The notes below the pieces were generated by a model, which saw nothing but the letters and a program-made list of their open reading frames with translations, was not told the origin of the DNA and did no database searches. From TMED26 sp042088965 (lineage in GTDB: Bacteria; Pseudomonadota; Alphaproteobacteria; Thalassobaculales; Thalassobaculaceae): a stretch of DNA of 31,534 bases. Location: the NCBI GenBank assembly GCA_042088965.1, contig JBELLC010000019.1:1-31534 (forward strand), read 5' to 3'. Below are positions 10,275 to 17,842 of the stretch, piece by piece. The position numbers and the translations under genes were made by a program. The stretch's first letter is position 1. The number at the start of each line of letters is the position of its first letter.

Positions 10275-11435
10275 CTATTGCGTTCCGTTTTGACAGCCAA
10301 GATCAATCTTGCCGGTATAGCGGCGATGGTAACGCTTTCCAAGCCTTGTCAGAAACTCATGGGGAATTGTTTGACTTTTATCTGCTGTCGCATCCACCCA
10401 TTGGGCTGGACCAAAGACTTCCACCAAATCACCTGCCTGAATATCACCGCCGCCATCCGCAGGTAATGCGGTGACATCAATGGCATGCATATCCATTGAA
10501 ATACGGCCAACGACCGGTACCCGGGTGCCATTGACGGCCACTTCGGCGACATTGCTGGCCGCCCGCAGATAACCATCAGCATAGCCTGCAGCAATGGTGG
10601 CGACGCGGCGCGGGCGATCGGCGGTATAGCTGGCACCGTAACCAACCGTATCGCCGGCCGCGACCGTGCGTACCTGAAGGACGCGCGCCAGCAGACGAAT
10701 CGTCGGCAGCATTGGGTTAACGGTATCCAAAACAGCTTCCCCGCCATAGAGTGCGATTCCGGGGCGTGTCAGATCAAAATGATAGGCGCTATTGCTGAGA
10801 ACACCGGCTGAATTTGAGAGGCTGGCTGGCATCTGTGGCAATTGTCTGCGAGCGTCTTGAAAGCGCGCTAACTGTTGCTGGTTTAACGGATGCGCCGGGG
10901 TGTCGGCGCAGGCCAGATGAGACATTACAGCCCGCCACTGTGGGCCGTCAAAACGGTCTCCGTCAGCCGCCATTTTGGCCAATTCTGGTGCTGATAAGCC
11001 AAGCCTGTTCATACCAGTGTCAACATGCAAGAAAGCGGGCAGCGCCGCTGCCAGCCGGTGACAGTCAGCAACCCGCCGTTCAACCTGTCCTGGATCATTC
11101 AATACAGGCACCAGACGATGGTCAATGAAGCTTTGTTCATCACCCGCGCTGTAGCCGTTTAGAACAGCAATTTCAGCTGCCTCGGGTAATACCCAGCGTA
11201 GCGCCATGGCTTCGTCTAAGTTGGCCACAAAAAAGACCCGACAGCCCTCATGGAAAAGCCGCAGCGCAACAGCTTCAGCGCCGAGACCGTAACCGTCCGC
11301 CTTCACCACGCCAGCGGTCTCGGCCGTTGGCGCATAGGACCGCAGACGACGGTAGTTTTCTGCGATGGCATCAAGATCGATTTCAAGGATCGAGGCGAAT
11401 TGATTCTCCGGGGTCAATGGGTCATCTCGGCTCAA
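10275..11435 (-). CDS. alr: Alanine racemase
   Basis: PLP enzyme converting L- to D-alanine for peptidoglycan. The 386-aa protein has the PLP-binding lysine at Lys45 (VVKADGYGLG) and the second catalytic base Tyr in VGYGASYTAD near residue 270. The substrate-side motif RPGIALYGG and the C-terminal beta-domain motif GRISMDMHAIDVT are also present. The best start is TTG 11435, whose TTGA overlaps the dnaB stop; a GGAAG sits 4 nt upstream inside dnaB. An in-frame TTG also occurs near 11417, but no ATG is available before the conserved domain begins. An unusual start and overlap suggest translation depends on dnaB. Confidence 0.95.
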   Translation of the reverse strand: MSRDDPLTPENQFASILEIDLDAIAENYRRLRSYAPTAETAGVVKADGYGLGAEAVALRLFHEGCRVFFVANLDEAMALRWVLPEAAEIAVLNGYSAGDEQSFIDHRLVPVLNDPGQVERRVADCHRLAAALPAFLHVDTGMNRLGLSAPELAKMAADGDRFDGPQWRAVMSHLACADTPAHPLNQQQLARFQDARRQLPQMPASLSNSAGVLSNSAYHFDLTRPGIALYGGEAVLDTVNPMLPTIRLLARVLQVRTVAAGDTVGYGASYTADRPRRVATIAAGYADGYLRAASNVAEVAVNGTRVPVVGRISMDMHAIDVTALPADGGGDIQAGDLVEVFGPAQWVDATADKSQTIPHEFLTRLGKRYHRRYTGKIDLGCQNGTQ

Positions 11436-12940
11436 TGGACTTCCGGAAGGTGGTCGTCGTCGATGTGGTTCGAAAACCGTGTGGTTGCGCCTTCGAAATG
11501 CAAGACAGCGGTTCCCGTCGGGCCATGGCGTTGCTTGCCAATAATAACCTCGGCTTTACCATAGGATTTCTCGCACATTTGAAGCCATTTCTCATGCCGG
11601 TCCAAAAACTTTTCGCTGCCTTCATCTACCCGCTGCACCGGTTCCGATTTCTCCAAATAATATTGCTCTCGGAAAACGAACATGACAACGTCAGAATCTT
11701 GTTCGATGGACCCTGATTCGCGCAGGTCGGCCAGCACGGGGCGCTTATCTTCGCGCTGTTCAACCGCGCGGCTTAACTGCGACAAAGCCAGTACCGGAAC
11801 ATTGAGTTCCTTCGCCACAGCCTTTAGGCCCTGGGTGATCTGCGATACCTCTTGCACCCTGTTATCGGCACGACTTCCGGCACTGGGGCGCATCAACTGC
11901 AAATAATCGACGACAATCAACGACAAGCCCTGTTGGCGCATCAGGCGACGGGCGCGGGTGCGTAATTGGGAAATGGTGATGGCAGGGGTGTCGTCAATAA
12001 ACAGCGGCGCTTTCTCTAATCGCTGGTTGGCCTGAGTCAATTTATGAAAATCATCATTGTTCAGGTCACCGCGGCGTATTCTTTCCGATGAAATCTCTGT
12101 CTGTTCAGCCAAAACCCGGGTTGCCAGCTGTTCGGCAGACATTTCCAAGGAAAAGAAAGCGACAACCTGTTTTTCAAGACTGGGATCATCAAGGGCCGAC
12201 GTGGCGACGTGAAAAGCGATATTGGTGGCCAATGCGGTTTTACCCATCGCCGGTCGACCCGCCAGGATCAGCAAATCAGAGGGATGTAGACCGCCTAATT
12301 TACGATCAAGATCGGTTAGGCCTGTGGACACACCAGCAAGACCGCCATCACGTTTAAAAGCCGCCTCTGCCATGCCAACGGAAGCGCTGAGGGCCACATT
12401 AAATGGCTTAAAGCCGCCTTCGCTCGCGCCGCTTTCGGCGAGGTTGAAAAGCATACCTTCGGCGATTTCAATTTGGCTTTCTGCATCAGATTCAGTCTCA
12501 TGGGCATAGGCGTCGAGAACCACACTTTCACCAATGGAAATCAGCTCACGGCGCAGAAAACAGTCGTGTATAAGATGACCATAATCCTCGGCATTGACGA
12601 CGGTCACCACAGATCGTGCCAAGCCAATCAGGTATTGTGCGCCATCAAGCTGCTTAAGGCCCGCATCCTGATCGAAGATATTTTTTAAAGTGACTGGATT
12701 GGCCATTTGGCCGCGTTCGATCAAACGCGCGCAAGCTTCGAAGATGCGGGCGTGAACAGGATCGAAGAAATGGCCGTGCTGTAGAAAATCAGAAACTTTC
12801 TCAAAGGCCCGATTGTTTACTAAGATTGCGCCCAATAGAGCCTGTTCCGCCTCAATATTATGCGGTTGTTGACGGTAGTCATCGTCGCTTGCCGATTCAG
12901 CAAACGGCATGACGTTTTGAGTGTGATCATCGATTGCCAT
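11432..12940 (-). CDS. dnaB: Replicative DNA helicase DnaB
   Basis: Hexameric 5'-3' helicase that unwinds DNA at the replication fork. The 502-aa protein has the N-terminal DnaB domain starting near residue 25 (QQPHNIEAEQALLGAIL), the linker helix, and a RecA-like C-terminal domain with Walker A GRPAMGKTA (residues 228-236). Later motifs include FFSLEMSAEQLATR, VVDYLQLM and the DLRESGSIEQDSD sensor segment. The C-terminal GPTGTAVLHFEGATTRF is usual. No inteins are present. There is no clear Shine-Dalgarno before ATG 12940, and a TATCAT -10-like hexamer sits only 6 nt upstream, so a leaderless message is possible. DnaA-box-like sites lie 87-108 bp upstream. Confidence 0.97.
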   Translation of the reverse strand: MAIDDHTQNVMPFAESASDDDYRQQPHNIEAEQALLGAILVNNRAFEKVSDFLQHGHFFDPVHARIFEACARLIERGQMANPVTLKNIFDQDAGLKQLDGAQYLIGLARSVVTVVNAEDYGHLIHDCFLRRELISIGESVVLDAYAHETESDAESQIEIAEGMLFNLAESGASEGGFKPFNVALSASVGMAEAAFKRDGGLAGVSTGLTDLDRKLGGLHPSDLLILAGRPAMGKTALATNIAFHVATSALDDPSLEKQVVAFFSLEMSAEQLATRVLAEQTEISSERIRRGDLNNDDFHKLTQANQRLEKAPLFIDDTPAITISQLRTRARRLMRQQGLSLIVVDYLQLMRPSAGSRADNRVQEVSQITQGLKAVAKELNVPVLALSQLSRAVEQREDKRPVLADLRESGSIEQDSDVVMFVFREQYYLEKSEPVQRVDEGSEKFLDRHEKWLQMCEKSYGKAEVIIGKQRHGPTGTAVLHFEGATTRFSNHIDDDHLPEVH

Positions 12941-13026
12941 GCAGGCATGATACCAGAGTATTGTTAAGCCGGCGCGGCAATTGAATGCACAGCGTAAAAA
13001 TAGTGGCTTTAATAACAGGCTGCTAT

Positions 13027-13048
13027 CTATCCACAGACCTGTGAATAA
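13027..13048. promoter_or_regulatory. Inverted pair of DnaA-box-like sites upstream of dnaB
   Basis: Two 9-mers face each other across 4 bases. CTATCCACA (13027-13035) differs from the E. coli consensus TTATCCACA by one base. The complement of 13040-13048 reads TTATTCACA, a full match to TTATNCACA. Together they make a CACAG/CTGTG inverted repeat about 90 bp before the dnaB start. DnaA acts as a transcription factor at such boxes in many bacteria, so control of dnaB by DnaA is plausible. A replication origin is less likely, as no box cluster or AT-rich unwinding element is seen. Confidence 0.45.
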
Positions 13049-13090
13049 CGGGGATTAAATGAATAGCCGCACCAGACCGTCAAACGCCAT

Positions 13091-13119
13091 AAAAAAAGGC
13101 CGCCGGGTGGCAGCCTTTT
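13091..13119 (-). terminator. Intrinsic terminator after rplI
   Basis: On the minus strand, 22 bp past the rplI stop, AGGCTGCC pairs with GGCGGCCT (8 bp, one G-U wobble) around an ACCC loop and is followed by seven Ts. This is a strong Rho-independent terminator and separates the rpsF-rpsR-DUF2232-rplI operon from dnaB. The opposite strand has only four Ts, so it should work mainly in this direction. Confidence 0.85.
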
Positions 13120-13140
13120 AACGCGCAATGTTATCTGCAA

Positions 13141-13770
13141 TTAAGCGCTTGCTGTATCGTCTTCTGATGCCGCATCAGCGTCACTTGTCGTTGCTTCAGC
13201 GTCGCTGTCCGCCTCTGGCGCAACGTCGGCCATCAGGTTGTCCAATTCATCCTCGTCATCGTCATCATTGTCGGTTTCGTCGACACCAACGGCGCGTCCA
13301 AGGGTTGCTTGTTGTTCAGCTTCGTCTGCGCTGCGGGCGATGTTCACAATCACGGTCGCATCAACTTCGGCATGCAGGGAAACGCGAACTTTCTCTAGGC
13401 CAAGTGTTTTTAAGGCACGGTCCAGCACCACTTGCTGACGGCCAATGGTAACCCCAGCCTCAGCCACGGCTTCAGCAATATCGCGTGCCGTGACCGAGCC
13501 ATAGAGCTGGCCTGATTCGCCAGCGGCGCGGATGATCGGCACCGTTAAGCCGTCTACTTGGACAACAACTTTTTCTGCTTCGGACTTACGGTCAAGGTTT
13601 TCCGCTTCCAGCTGCGCGCGCTGACCTTCAAACACTGACAGGTTACTTTTTGTTGCCCGCAAGGCTTTCTTGCGGGGCAGCAGGTAATTCCGGGCGAAAC
13701 CAGGCTTGACAGTGACCACGTCACCCATTTGCCCCAGTTTTTCAACGCGTTCCAGAAGAATGACGTCCAT
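13141..13770 (-). CDS. rplI: 50S ribosomal protein L9, with long acidic tail
   Basis: Binds 23S rRNA at the base of the L1 stalk. The N-terminal domain has the signature LLERVEKLGQMGDVVTVKPG and FARNYLLPRKKAL (residues 4-37). A connecting helix follows, then the C-terminal domain from about residue 73 (VDGLTVPIIRAAGESGQLYGSVT). The core ends near 150. The remaining 50-60 residues form a very acidic, Ala/Asp/Glu/Ser/Thr-rich tail with a run of consecutive Asp residues, giving 209 aa against about 150 in E. coli. Extended acidic L9 tails are common in alphaproteobacteria; their role is unknown. The start has a good GAGGAG ribosome binding site. Confidence 0.97.
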   Translation of the reverse strand: MDVILLERVEKLGQMGDVVTVKPGFARNYLLPRKKALRATKSNLSVFEGQRAQLEAENLDRKSEAEKVVVQVDGLTVPIIRAAGESGQLYGSVTARDIAEAVAEAGVTIGRQQVVLDRALKTLGLEKVRVSLHAEVDATVIVNIARSADEAEQQATLGRAVGVDETDNDDDDEDELDNLMADVAPEADSDAEATTSDADAASEDDTASA

Positions 13771-13830
13771 CTCTGTGTCTCCTCGTGTGCCAGTATCCCT
13801 GGCCGCTTCGTTTAAACCAAACCGTGTTGT

Positions 13831-14859
13831 TTAACGATCCTGGTCATCATCATCTGCGACATCATTGTCGCGGTTTCTCTCATCTTTGCGGGTGCTGTTT
13901 GCAGCCCCAAGGCGCTGGCTTTTTAAGCGCAGCACATGTTTCTTCAAATCAATCCACTGATCGGCCACCCCAATGATCACCAAAACGATCGACAGGTAGT
14001 TCACCGCCATCAGAAAAAACAGGTAGAAGCCGATTAACCACGTCAACCGCGCGGCGGTCTGTGCGGCGGCCAAATGAACGATGCTCAAACCACCGATGAT
14101 ATATGGCAAAACCCCGATAACGACCAAATTCTGCGCCAAATAGCCAAGGGTGCCGTCGAGCAACCACGCCATGATCACAACAACGCCAAGCACGGGGGCC
14201 AATTGACGCGGCAAAACCACATCGCTGAGCGCTGGGCTGGGCCGTAAATTGCGCCCGAATCGCACCAACACGCCCTGTGCCAAAGTTGCGTTGATGGCAT
14301 GCATCAAGGCCCCTGATATGGCAATCATGGCCAGAAATGTGGGGGCAATCACATCGACGAATTCGGCTGGTTCCAGCTGAATCGGTGCCGATGACAGTGC
14401 TTGAATCGCCACCTCGAAAAAGTTTAACAGGAACTCCCGTATCACCATTTCGATCCCATCGCTGGCGGCATAAATGACGGCTGCGATCATCCAAGCTGCG
14501 GCGATGCCCGCCCACCAGACGGTTAACTGTCCCGCTGGATACCATTCTATGGCGCCGGTTGCTTTGTCGCCTGCACGGGCCAGCAGCGCGCGTTGCAGCA
14601 AAATGACTGCCGGCGCACCGATGACCGCCAGATAGCCGAGACCGACCAACACGGTGGTCGTCAGCGCAATCGCCACGCTGCCCCCCACGACCGCGACCGC
14701 CGCCAGACGATAGCCCATTGCCAGACCGAGGCAATAAATTGGCAGCGGGGCTAAATACGCAAAAATCAACGCCCCGGGCTGGCCGATGGCGACCGCCAGG
14801 AGTAACGCCGCGCTGAGAAGTCCGGCGGCAAGGGTGGCGATGATATTTTTGGGCATCAT
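13831..14859 (-). CDS. DUF2232 multi-pass membrane protein
   Basis: Function unknown. The 342-aa protein has about eight hydrophobic segments (for example residues 6-27, 30-48, 54-74, 77-90, 115-131, 177-195, 226-250 and 256-270) and a polar, charged C-terminal tail rich in Arg and Asp (RKDERNRDN...DDDDQDR). It belongs to the DUF2232 family, related to YybS-like proteins, and its place between rpsR and rplI is a fixed feature of alphaproteobacterial genomes. Two adjacent ATGs (14859 and 14856) can start translation and no strong ribosome binding site is seen. Its overall fold resembles small-molecule transporter S-components, but that is only a weak inference. Confidence 0.85.
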   Translation of the reverse strand: MMPKNIIATLAAGLLSAALLLAVAIGQPGALIFAYLAPLPIYCLGLAMGYRLAAVAVVGGSVAIALTTTVLVGLGYLAVIGAPAVILLQRALLARAGDKATGAIEWYPAGQLTVWWAGIAAAWMIAAVIYAASDGIEMVIREFLLNFFEVAIQALSSAPIQLEPAEFVDVIAPTFLAMIAISGALMHAINATLAQGVLVRFGRNLRPSPALSDVVLPRQLAPVLGVVVIMAWLLDGTLGYLAQNLVVIGVLPYIIGGLSIVHLAAAQTAARLTWLIGFYLFFLMAVNYLSIVLVIIGVADQWIDLKKHVLRLKSQRLGAANSTRKDERNRDNDVADDDDQDR

Positions 14860-14900
14860 TCATGACTGCTCTGGTATGACCACGCGGGGCGACGTGCCCC

Positions 14901-15155
14901 TTAGCTCAGCACGTACGGCAACAGTGCCAAGAACCGGGCGCGTTTAATGGCACGGGCAAGCTCGCGTTGCTTTTTGGCTGATACAGCGGTGATCCGGCTT
15001 GGAACGATTTTGCCGCGCTCTGACACAAAACGCAGCAGCAGTTTGGTGTCTTTATGATCAATCTTTGGCGCATTGGTGCCAGAGAAGGGGCACGATTTAC
15101 GGCGACGAACAAACGGACGGCGCACGGCGGCCCGTGAAATCGACAAAGTGCTCAT
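14901..15155 (-). CDS. rpsR: 30S ribosomal protein S18
   Basis: Small-subunit protein that pairs with S6 on the platform of the 30S. The 84-aa product has the usual basic N-terminus (RRPFVRRRKSCPFSG), then IDHKDTKLLLRFVSERGKIVPSRITAVSAKKQRELARAIKRARFLALLPY, which spans the whole conserved domain. ATG 15155 overlaps the rpsF stop as ATGA and has GGAGAG about 7 nt upstream within rpsF. A stoichiometric S6-S18 pair by translational coupling is expected. The DUF2232 gene follows after 41 bp. Confidence 0.97.
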   Translation of the reverse strand: MSTLSISRAAVRRPFVRRRKSCPFSGTNAPKIDHKDTKLLLRFVSERGKIVPSRITAVSAKKQRELARAIKRARFLALLPYVLS

Positions 15156-15652
15156 GCTGACTCTCCTGCTGGTGTCGTTGCTTCGGGCGCATCTGTACTG
15201 CCATCATCTTGGGTGGGGGCATCGCGCCGTGGGGCCCGATAACCGTCATCCCGTCGGCGGTCACCTCTGTCACCTCGGTCACCGCGGTCGCCGCGATCAC
15301 CTCGGTCGCCGCGGCCTGCCGGCCGATCAGATTTTGACTGCATGATAACCGACGGACCTTCTTCGTGTTCATCAACACGCAAGGTCATGTAGCGCAGAAT
15401 ATCTTCATTGAGGCGCATATTACGTTCCATCTCGAGGACAGCCTCACTGGGCGCATCAATGTTGAAAAGGACGTAATGTGCTTTGCGGTTTTTCTTGATG
15501 CGATAGGCCAGCTTACGAACGCCCCAATACTCTTTCTTTGGGACTGTGCCGCCCAAATTGGTGACGATCTCCGAAAACTGTTCGGTCAGCTGATCAACTT
15601 GTGCATTAGAAATATCTTGGCGTGCCAAAAACACGCATTCATAGAGCGCCAT
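15152..15652 (-). CDS. rpsF: 30S ribosomal protein S6, with GDR-repeat tail
   Basis: Platform protein of the 30S subunit and partner of S18. Residues 1-95 are the ferredoxin-like S6 domain: MALYECVFLARQDIS, then GGTVPKKEYWGVRKLAYRIKKNRKAHYVLFNI and MRLNEDILRYMTLRVDE. The last 65 residues are disordered in character. Six exact Gly-Asp-Arg triplets (115-132) are followed by Arg/Asp-rich and then Ala/Thr/Glu-rich sequence, giving 166 aa against about 130 in E. coli. An AAGGAG site lies 7 nt before ATG 15652. The gene is first in the rpsF-rpsR-DUF2232-rplI operon and is transcribed away from fabD. Confidence 0.97.
   Translation of the reverse strand: MALYECVFLARQDISNAQVDQLTEQFSEIVTNLGGTVPKKEYWGVRKLAYRIKKNRKAHYVLFNIDAPSEAVLEMERNMRLNEDILRYMTLRVDEHEEGPSVIMQSKSDRPAGRGDRGDRGDRGDRGDRGDRRRDDGYRAPRRDAPTQDDGSTDAPEATTPAGESA
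15257..15310 (-). repeat. Six 9-bp units encoding Gly-Asp-Arg in rpsF
   Basis: Six consecutive in-frame codon triplets encode GDR in the S6 tail (residues 115-132). The DNA units are not identical: Gly is GGC or GGT, Asp is GAC or GAT, Arg is CGA, CGC or AGA. Synonymous drift with an unbroken peptide pattern points to selection on the peptide, although recent slippage within some units cannot be ruled out. Confidence 0.9.
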
Positions 15653-15678
15653 GTGCTCTCCTTACGGATAATAGGTTG

Positions 15679-15712
15679 CCGCCATTGGGCGGTCCACAGC
15701 CGACAACGTCGG
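15679..15712 (-). promoter_or_regulatory. Two short hairpins in the rpsF leader
   Basis: In the rpsF transcript, CCGAC/GTCGG (15700-15712, 3-nt loop) is followed by CCGCC/GGCGG (15679-15692, 4-nt loop), ending about 27 nt before the start codon. Many bacteria carry an S6:S18-binding leader with a key CCG element in this position, and the ACCGCC segment here recalls it. No formal match to that motif was possible, so this is a candidate autoregulatory leader only. Confidence 0.4.
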
Positions 15713-15758
15713 CAAGGAGCTATGTATAAGGGCTAAAGACCTAGCCACAGATTGCCGG

Positions 15759-15786
15759 ACTATACAAATATTCGCTTTAGGTGCAA
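15759..15786 (-). promoter_or_regulatory. Candidate sigma-70 promoter for the rpsF operon
   Basis: On the minus strand, TTGCAC (15786-15781) and TATAGT (15764-15759) are 16 nt apart. The -10 matches 5 of 6 consensus positions, the -35 only the TTG. Transcription would start near 15752, about 100 nt before the rpsF ATG, and the leader would include the two hairpins. Confidence 0.5.
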
Positions 15787-15811
15787 GCAAAATGGTCGGA
15801 CGCCGCTGGCC

Positions 15812-15840
15812 TTGACAAGCTCGGAGCGCTTCCGTCATGT
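15812..15840 (+). promoter_or_regulatory. Candidate promoter for fabD
   Basis: A perfect TTGACA (15812-15817) lies 17 nt before a poor -10 (TCATGT, 15835-15840) and about 40 nt before the fabD start. The -35 is strong, but the -10 is weak, so the call is tentative. It would sit back to back with the rpsF promoter in the 226-bp divergent region. Confidence 0.35.
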
Positions 15841-15878
15841 GTCGGGGTCCAAAATCAACAAGCAGGGAGATCAGCGCA

Positions 15879-16844
15879 ATGGCATCACAATACTTAGGGC
15901 AGGCCTTTGTCTGCCCTGGCCAGGGATCGCAAGCTGTGGGCATGGGGCAGGCGCTTTATACGGCATTTGCCGAGGCGCGGAACGTCTTTGACGCCGTCGA
16001 TGATGCTTTAGGGGAAAAGCTATCAACGGTTCTGTTTGATGGCCCTGAAGATGCCTTAACGCTGACCCGCAATGCACAGCCCGCGTTGATGGCGGTCAGT
16101 GTTGCTGTGGTGCGGGTGCTCGAGGCCCGCAGTGGGCGTTCCCTAGCAGCGATGGCAGATTACATTGCCGGTCATTCCCTCGGCGAGTATTCAGCGCTGG
16201 CGGCCGCTGGAGCGCTGGAGATTGGAGACGCCGCCCGTTTGTTGCGGTTGCGCGGCGAATCAATGCAAGCTGCCGTGCCTGTTGGCGCGGGCGCAATGGC
16301 AGCTGTTCTCGGCCTTGGCCTGCCAGCGGTTGTGGATATTGCTGCCGCAGCAACCCGCGATAGCGGCGCTGTGTGCGATGTTGCCAATGACAATGCCGAC
16401 GGCCAAGTGGTCGTCAGCGGCGCCCGCAGCGCCGTTGAACGCGCTGTTGAATTGGCCAAAGAGGGCGGTGCGAAACGCAGTATTTTGCTGCCGGTCAGTG
16501 CGCCCTTTCATTGCGCCATGATGGCACCTGCCGGTGAGATTATGGCCGAGGCATTAGGGGCTGCTGATGTGAAGGTGCCAAGTGTCCCCGTTGTGGCCAA
16601 TGTCACCGCCACGCCCATCAGTGATCCCGCCGAGATTCGCAGGAATTTGGTCAAACAGGTCACCGGCATGGTACGCTGGCGTGAGTCGGTCCTCTGGATG
16701 GCTCAAAACGGTGTCAACAAGGTGGTGGAGGTTGGCTCTGGTAAGGTTTTAACCGTGATGAATAGACGCATTGATAAAACCCTGTCCGGGTCCGCGTTGA
16801 GTGACCCAGAAACGATTGATGCATTCATCGCTGAGCTTGGCTAA
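15879..16844 (+). CDS. fabD: Malonyl-CoA:ACP transacylase
   Basis: Loads malonyl groups from CoA onto acyl carrier protein for type II fatty acid synthesis. From ATG 15879 (AGGGAGA site upstream) the protein is 321 aa. A longer frame from 15837 adds 14 residues but lacks a ribosome binding site. Family motifs are FVCPGQGSQAVGMG (residues 10-23), nucleophile Ser100 in GHSLGEYSA, Arg125 in RLRGESMQ for malonate carboxylate binding, and His211 in PVSAPFHCAMM. The gene is first in the fabD-fabG-acpP-fabF cluster, divergent from rpsF. Confidence 0.96.
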   Translation: MASQYLGQAFVCPGQGSQAVGMGQALYTAFAEARNVFDAVDDALGEKLSTVLFDGPEDALTLTRNAQPALMAVSVAVVRVLEARSGRSLAAMADYIAGHSLGEYSALAAAGALEIGDAARLLRLRGESMQAAVPVGAGAMAAVLGLGLPAVVDIAAAATRDSGAVCDVANDNADGQVVVSGARSAVERAVELAKEGGAKRSILLPVSAPFHCAMMAPAGEIMAEALGAADVKVPSVPVVANVTATPISDPAEIRRNLVKQVTGMVRWRESVLWMAQNGVNKVVEVGSGKVLTVMNRRIDKTLSGSALSDPETIDAFIAELG

Positions 16845-16891
16845 TCGGTCTCTGATGCCACGGAAATTGGCGCGTTGATGAAGGAGTGAAT

Positions 16892-17632
16892 ATGTTTGAT
16901 TTAACAGGCCGGACGGCTTTGATCACAGGAGCAAGCGGCGGCATTGGCGGCGATATCGCACGGGCGCTGCATCGCAATGGTGCCGCCGTGATCCTGTCGG
17001 GGACGCGGGCCGCAGCGCTTGAGGCCCTTCAAGAGGAGCTTGGTGATCGCAGTCACGTCATTACCGCAGACCTCGGTGATGGCGCCTCGATTGACGCCTT
17101 GGCCAAACAAGCGGACGCCAAGGCGGAAAATGGTGTTGATATTTTGGTCAACAATGCTGGCGTCACCAAAGACGGCTTAATCATGCGGATGAAGGATAGT
17201 GATTGGGAGGATGTCTTGCGAATCAACCTCACGTCCAGTTTTCGGCTGTCACGGGCGCTCATCCGGGGCATGATGAAACGTCGCTGGGGGCGAATCGTGG
17301 GCATTTCCTCGGTTGTTGGGGCGACAGGCAATGCAGGGCAAGTAAACTATGCGGCCTCGAAAGCAGGGATGATCGGGTTTACAAAATCGCTGGCCCAAGA
17401 GGTGGCCAGTCGCGGGGTGACGGTGAATGCTGTGGCCCCCGGTTTTATCGAAACGCCGATGACAGATGTTTTGCCTGACTCTCAGAAAACGAAGCTTTTA
17501 GAGGCAATTCCGGCGGGTCGGCTCGGAACCGGCAGTGATATCGCCGCCGCTGTCAGTTATTTGGTGAGCGAAGAAGCCAGTTATGTTTCGGGCGAGACCC
17601 TGCATGTGAATGGTGGCATGGCAATGCTTTAA
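16892..17632 (+). CDS. fabG: 3-oxoacyl-ACP reductase
   Basis: NADPH-dependent reductase of the SDR family acting on 3-oxoacyl-ACP in fatty acid elongation. The start is ATG 16892, five nt after AAGGAG; a GTG at 16886 lies inside that site and is rejected. The 246-aa protein has TGASGGIG (residues 12-19), NNAG (87-90), Asn112, Ser140, Tyr153 and Lys157 (YAASK), then the APGFIETPMT loop and a C-terminal SGETLHVNGGMAML typical of FabG. It sits 47 bp after fabD in the same direction. Confidence 0.96.
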   Translation: MFDLTGRTALITGASGGIGGDIARALHRNGAAVILSGTRAAALEALQEELGDRSHVITADLGDGASIDALAKQADAKAENGVDILVNNAGVTKDGLIMRMKDSDWEDVLRINLTSSFRLSRALIRGMMKRRWGRIVGISSVVGATGNAGQVNYAASKAGMIGFTKSLAQEVASRGVTVNAVAPGFIETPMTDVLPDSQKTKLLEAIPAGRLGTGSDIAAAVSYLVSEEASYVSGETLHVNGGMAML

Positions 17633-17729
17633 AAACCGTCGCCGCGTGCTTGTATCAAGGGATCTTGGTTGAGCGCTTGGCATTTCTGTGTGAAGTATGG
17701 TATCTGCCCGCGTTATGAATGAAAGACGC

Positions 17730-17741
17730 CTTTGGCCAAAG
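17730..17741. repeat. 12-bp perfect palindrome upstream of acpP
   Basis: CTTTGGCCAAAG reads the same on both strands. It lies 10 bp before the longer acpP-upstream inverted repeat, in the 210-bp fabG-acpP spacer. Its size and symmetry would suit a dimeric repressor site, but nothing identifies a regulator. Confidence 0.4.
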
Positions 17742-17750
17742 AGTATTTTG

Positions 17751-17786
17751 TTGCATCTCCCTCAGGTCGCCTGAGAGGTGATACAA
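17751..17786. promoter_or_regulatory. Long imperfect inverted repeat upstream of acpP
   Basis: The arms TTGCATCTCCCTCAGG and CCTGAGAGGTGATACAA pair around a 3-nt TCG loop, with about 14 base pairs, one bulged A and two mismatches. The centre CTCAGG/CCTGAG is perfect. It lies 56 bp before the acpP start and has no T-run after it, so it is more likely an operator or an mRNA 5' structure than a terminator. Confidence 0.5.
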
Positions 17787-17842
17787 ATTTGGTTTCATCT
17801 GGCGCAGCCAAGTTTATGCGTACCGTCAAAAGGATTAAATAC

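Noticed and set aside
13027..13048. Replication origin
   Set aside because: Only two DnaA-like boxes, no cluster and no AT-rich unwinding region.
13949..14863. 304-aa frame in another phase of the DUF2232 gene
   Set aside because: Composition rich in Arg, Gly and His without hydrophobic segments; it is a shadow of the membrane protein.
15257..15310. CRISPR-like or mobile tandem repeat
   Set aside because: Units are 9 bp, contiguous and in frame in rpsF, with no spacers.
17732..17842. 37-residue N-terminal extension of acyl carrier protein
   Set aside because: It includes the inverted repeat, has no ribosome binding site and is absent from the ACP family; ATG 17843 has a good site.
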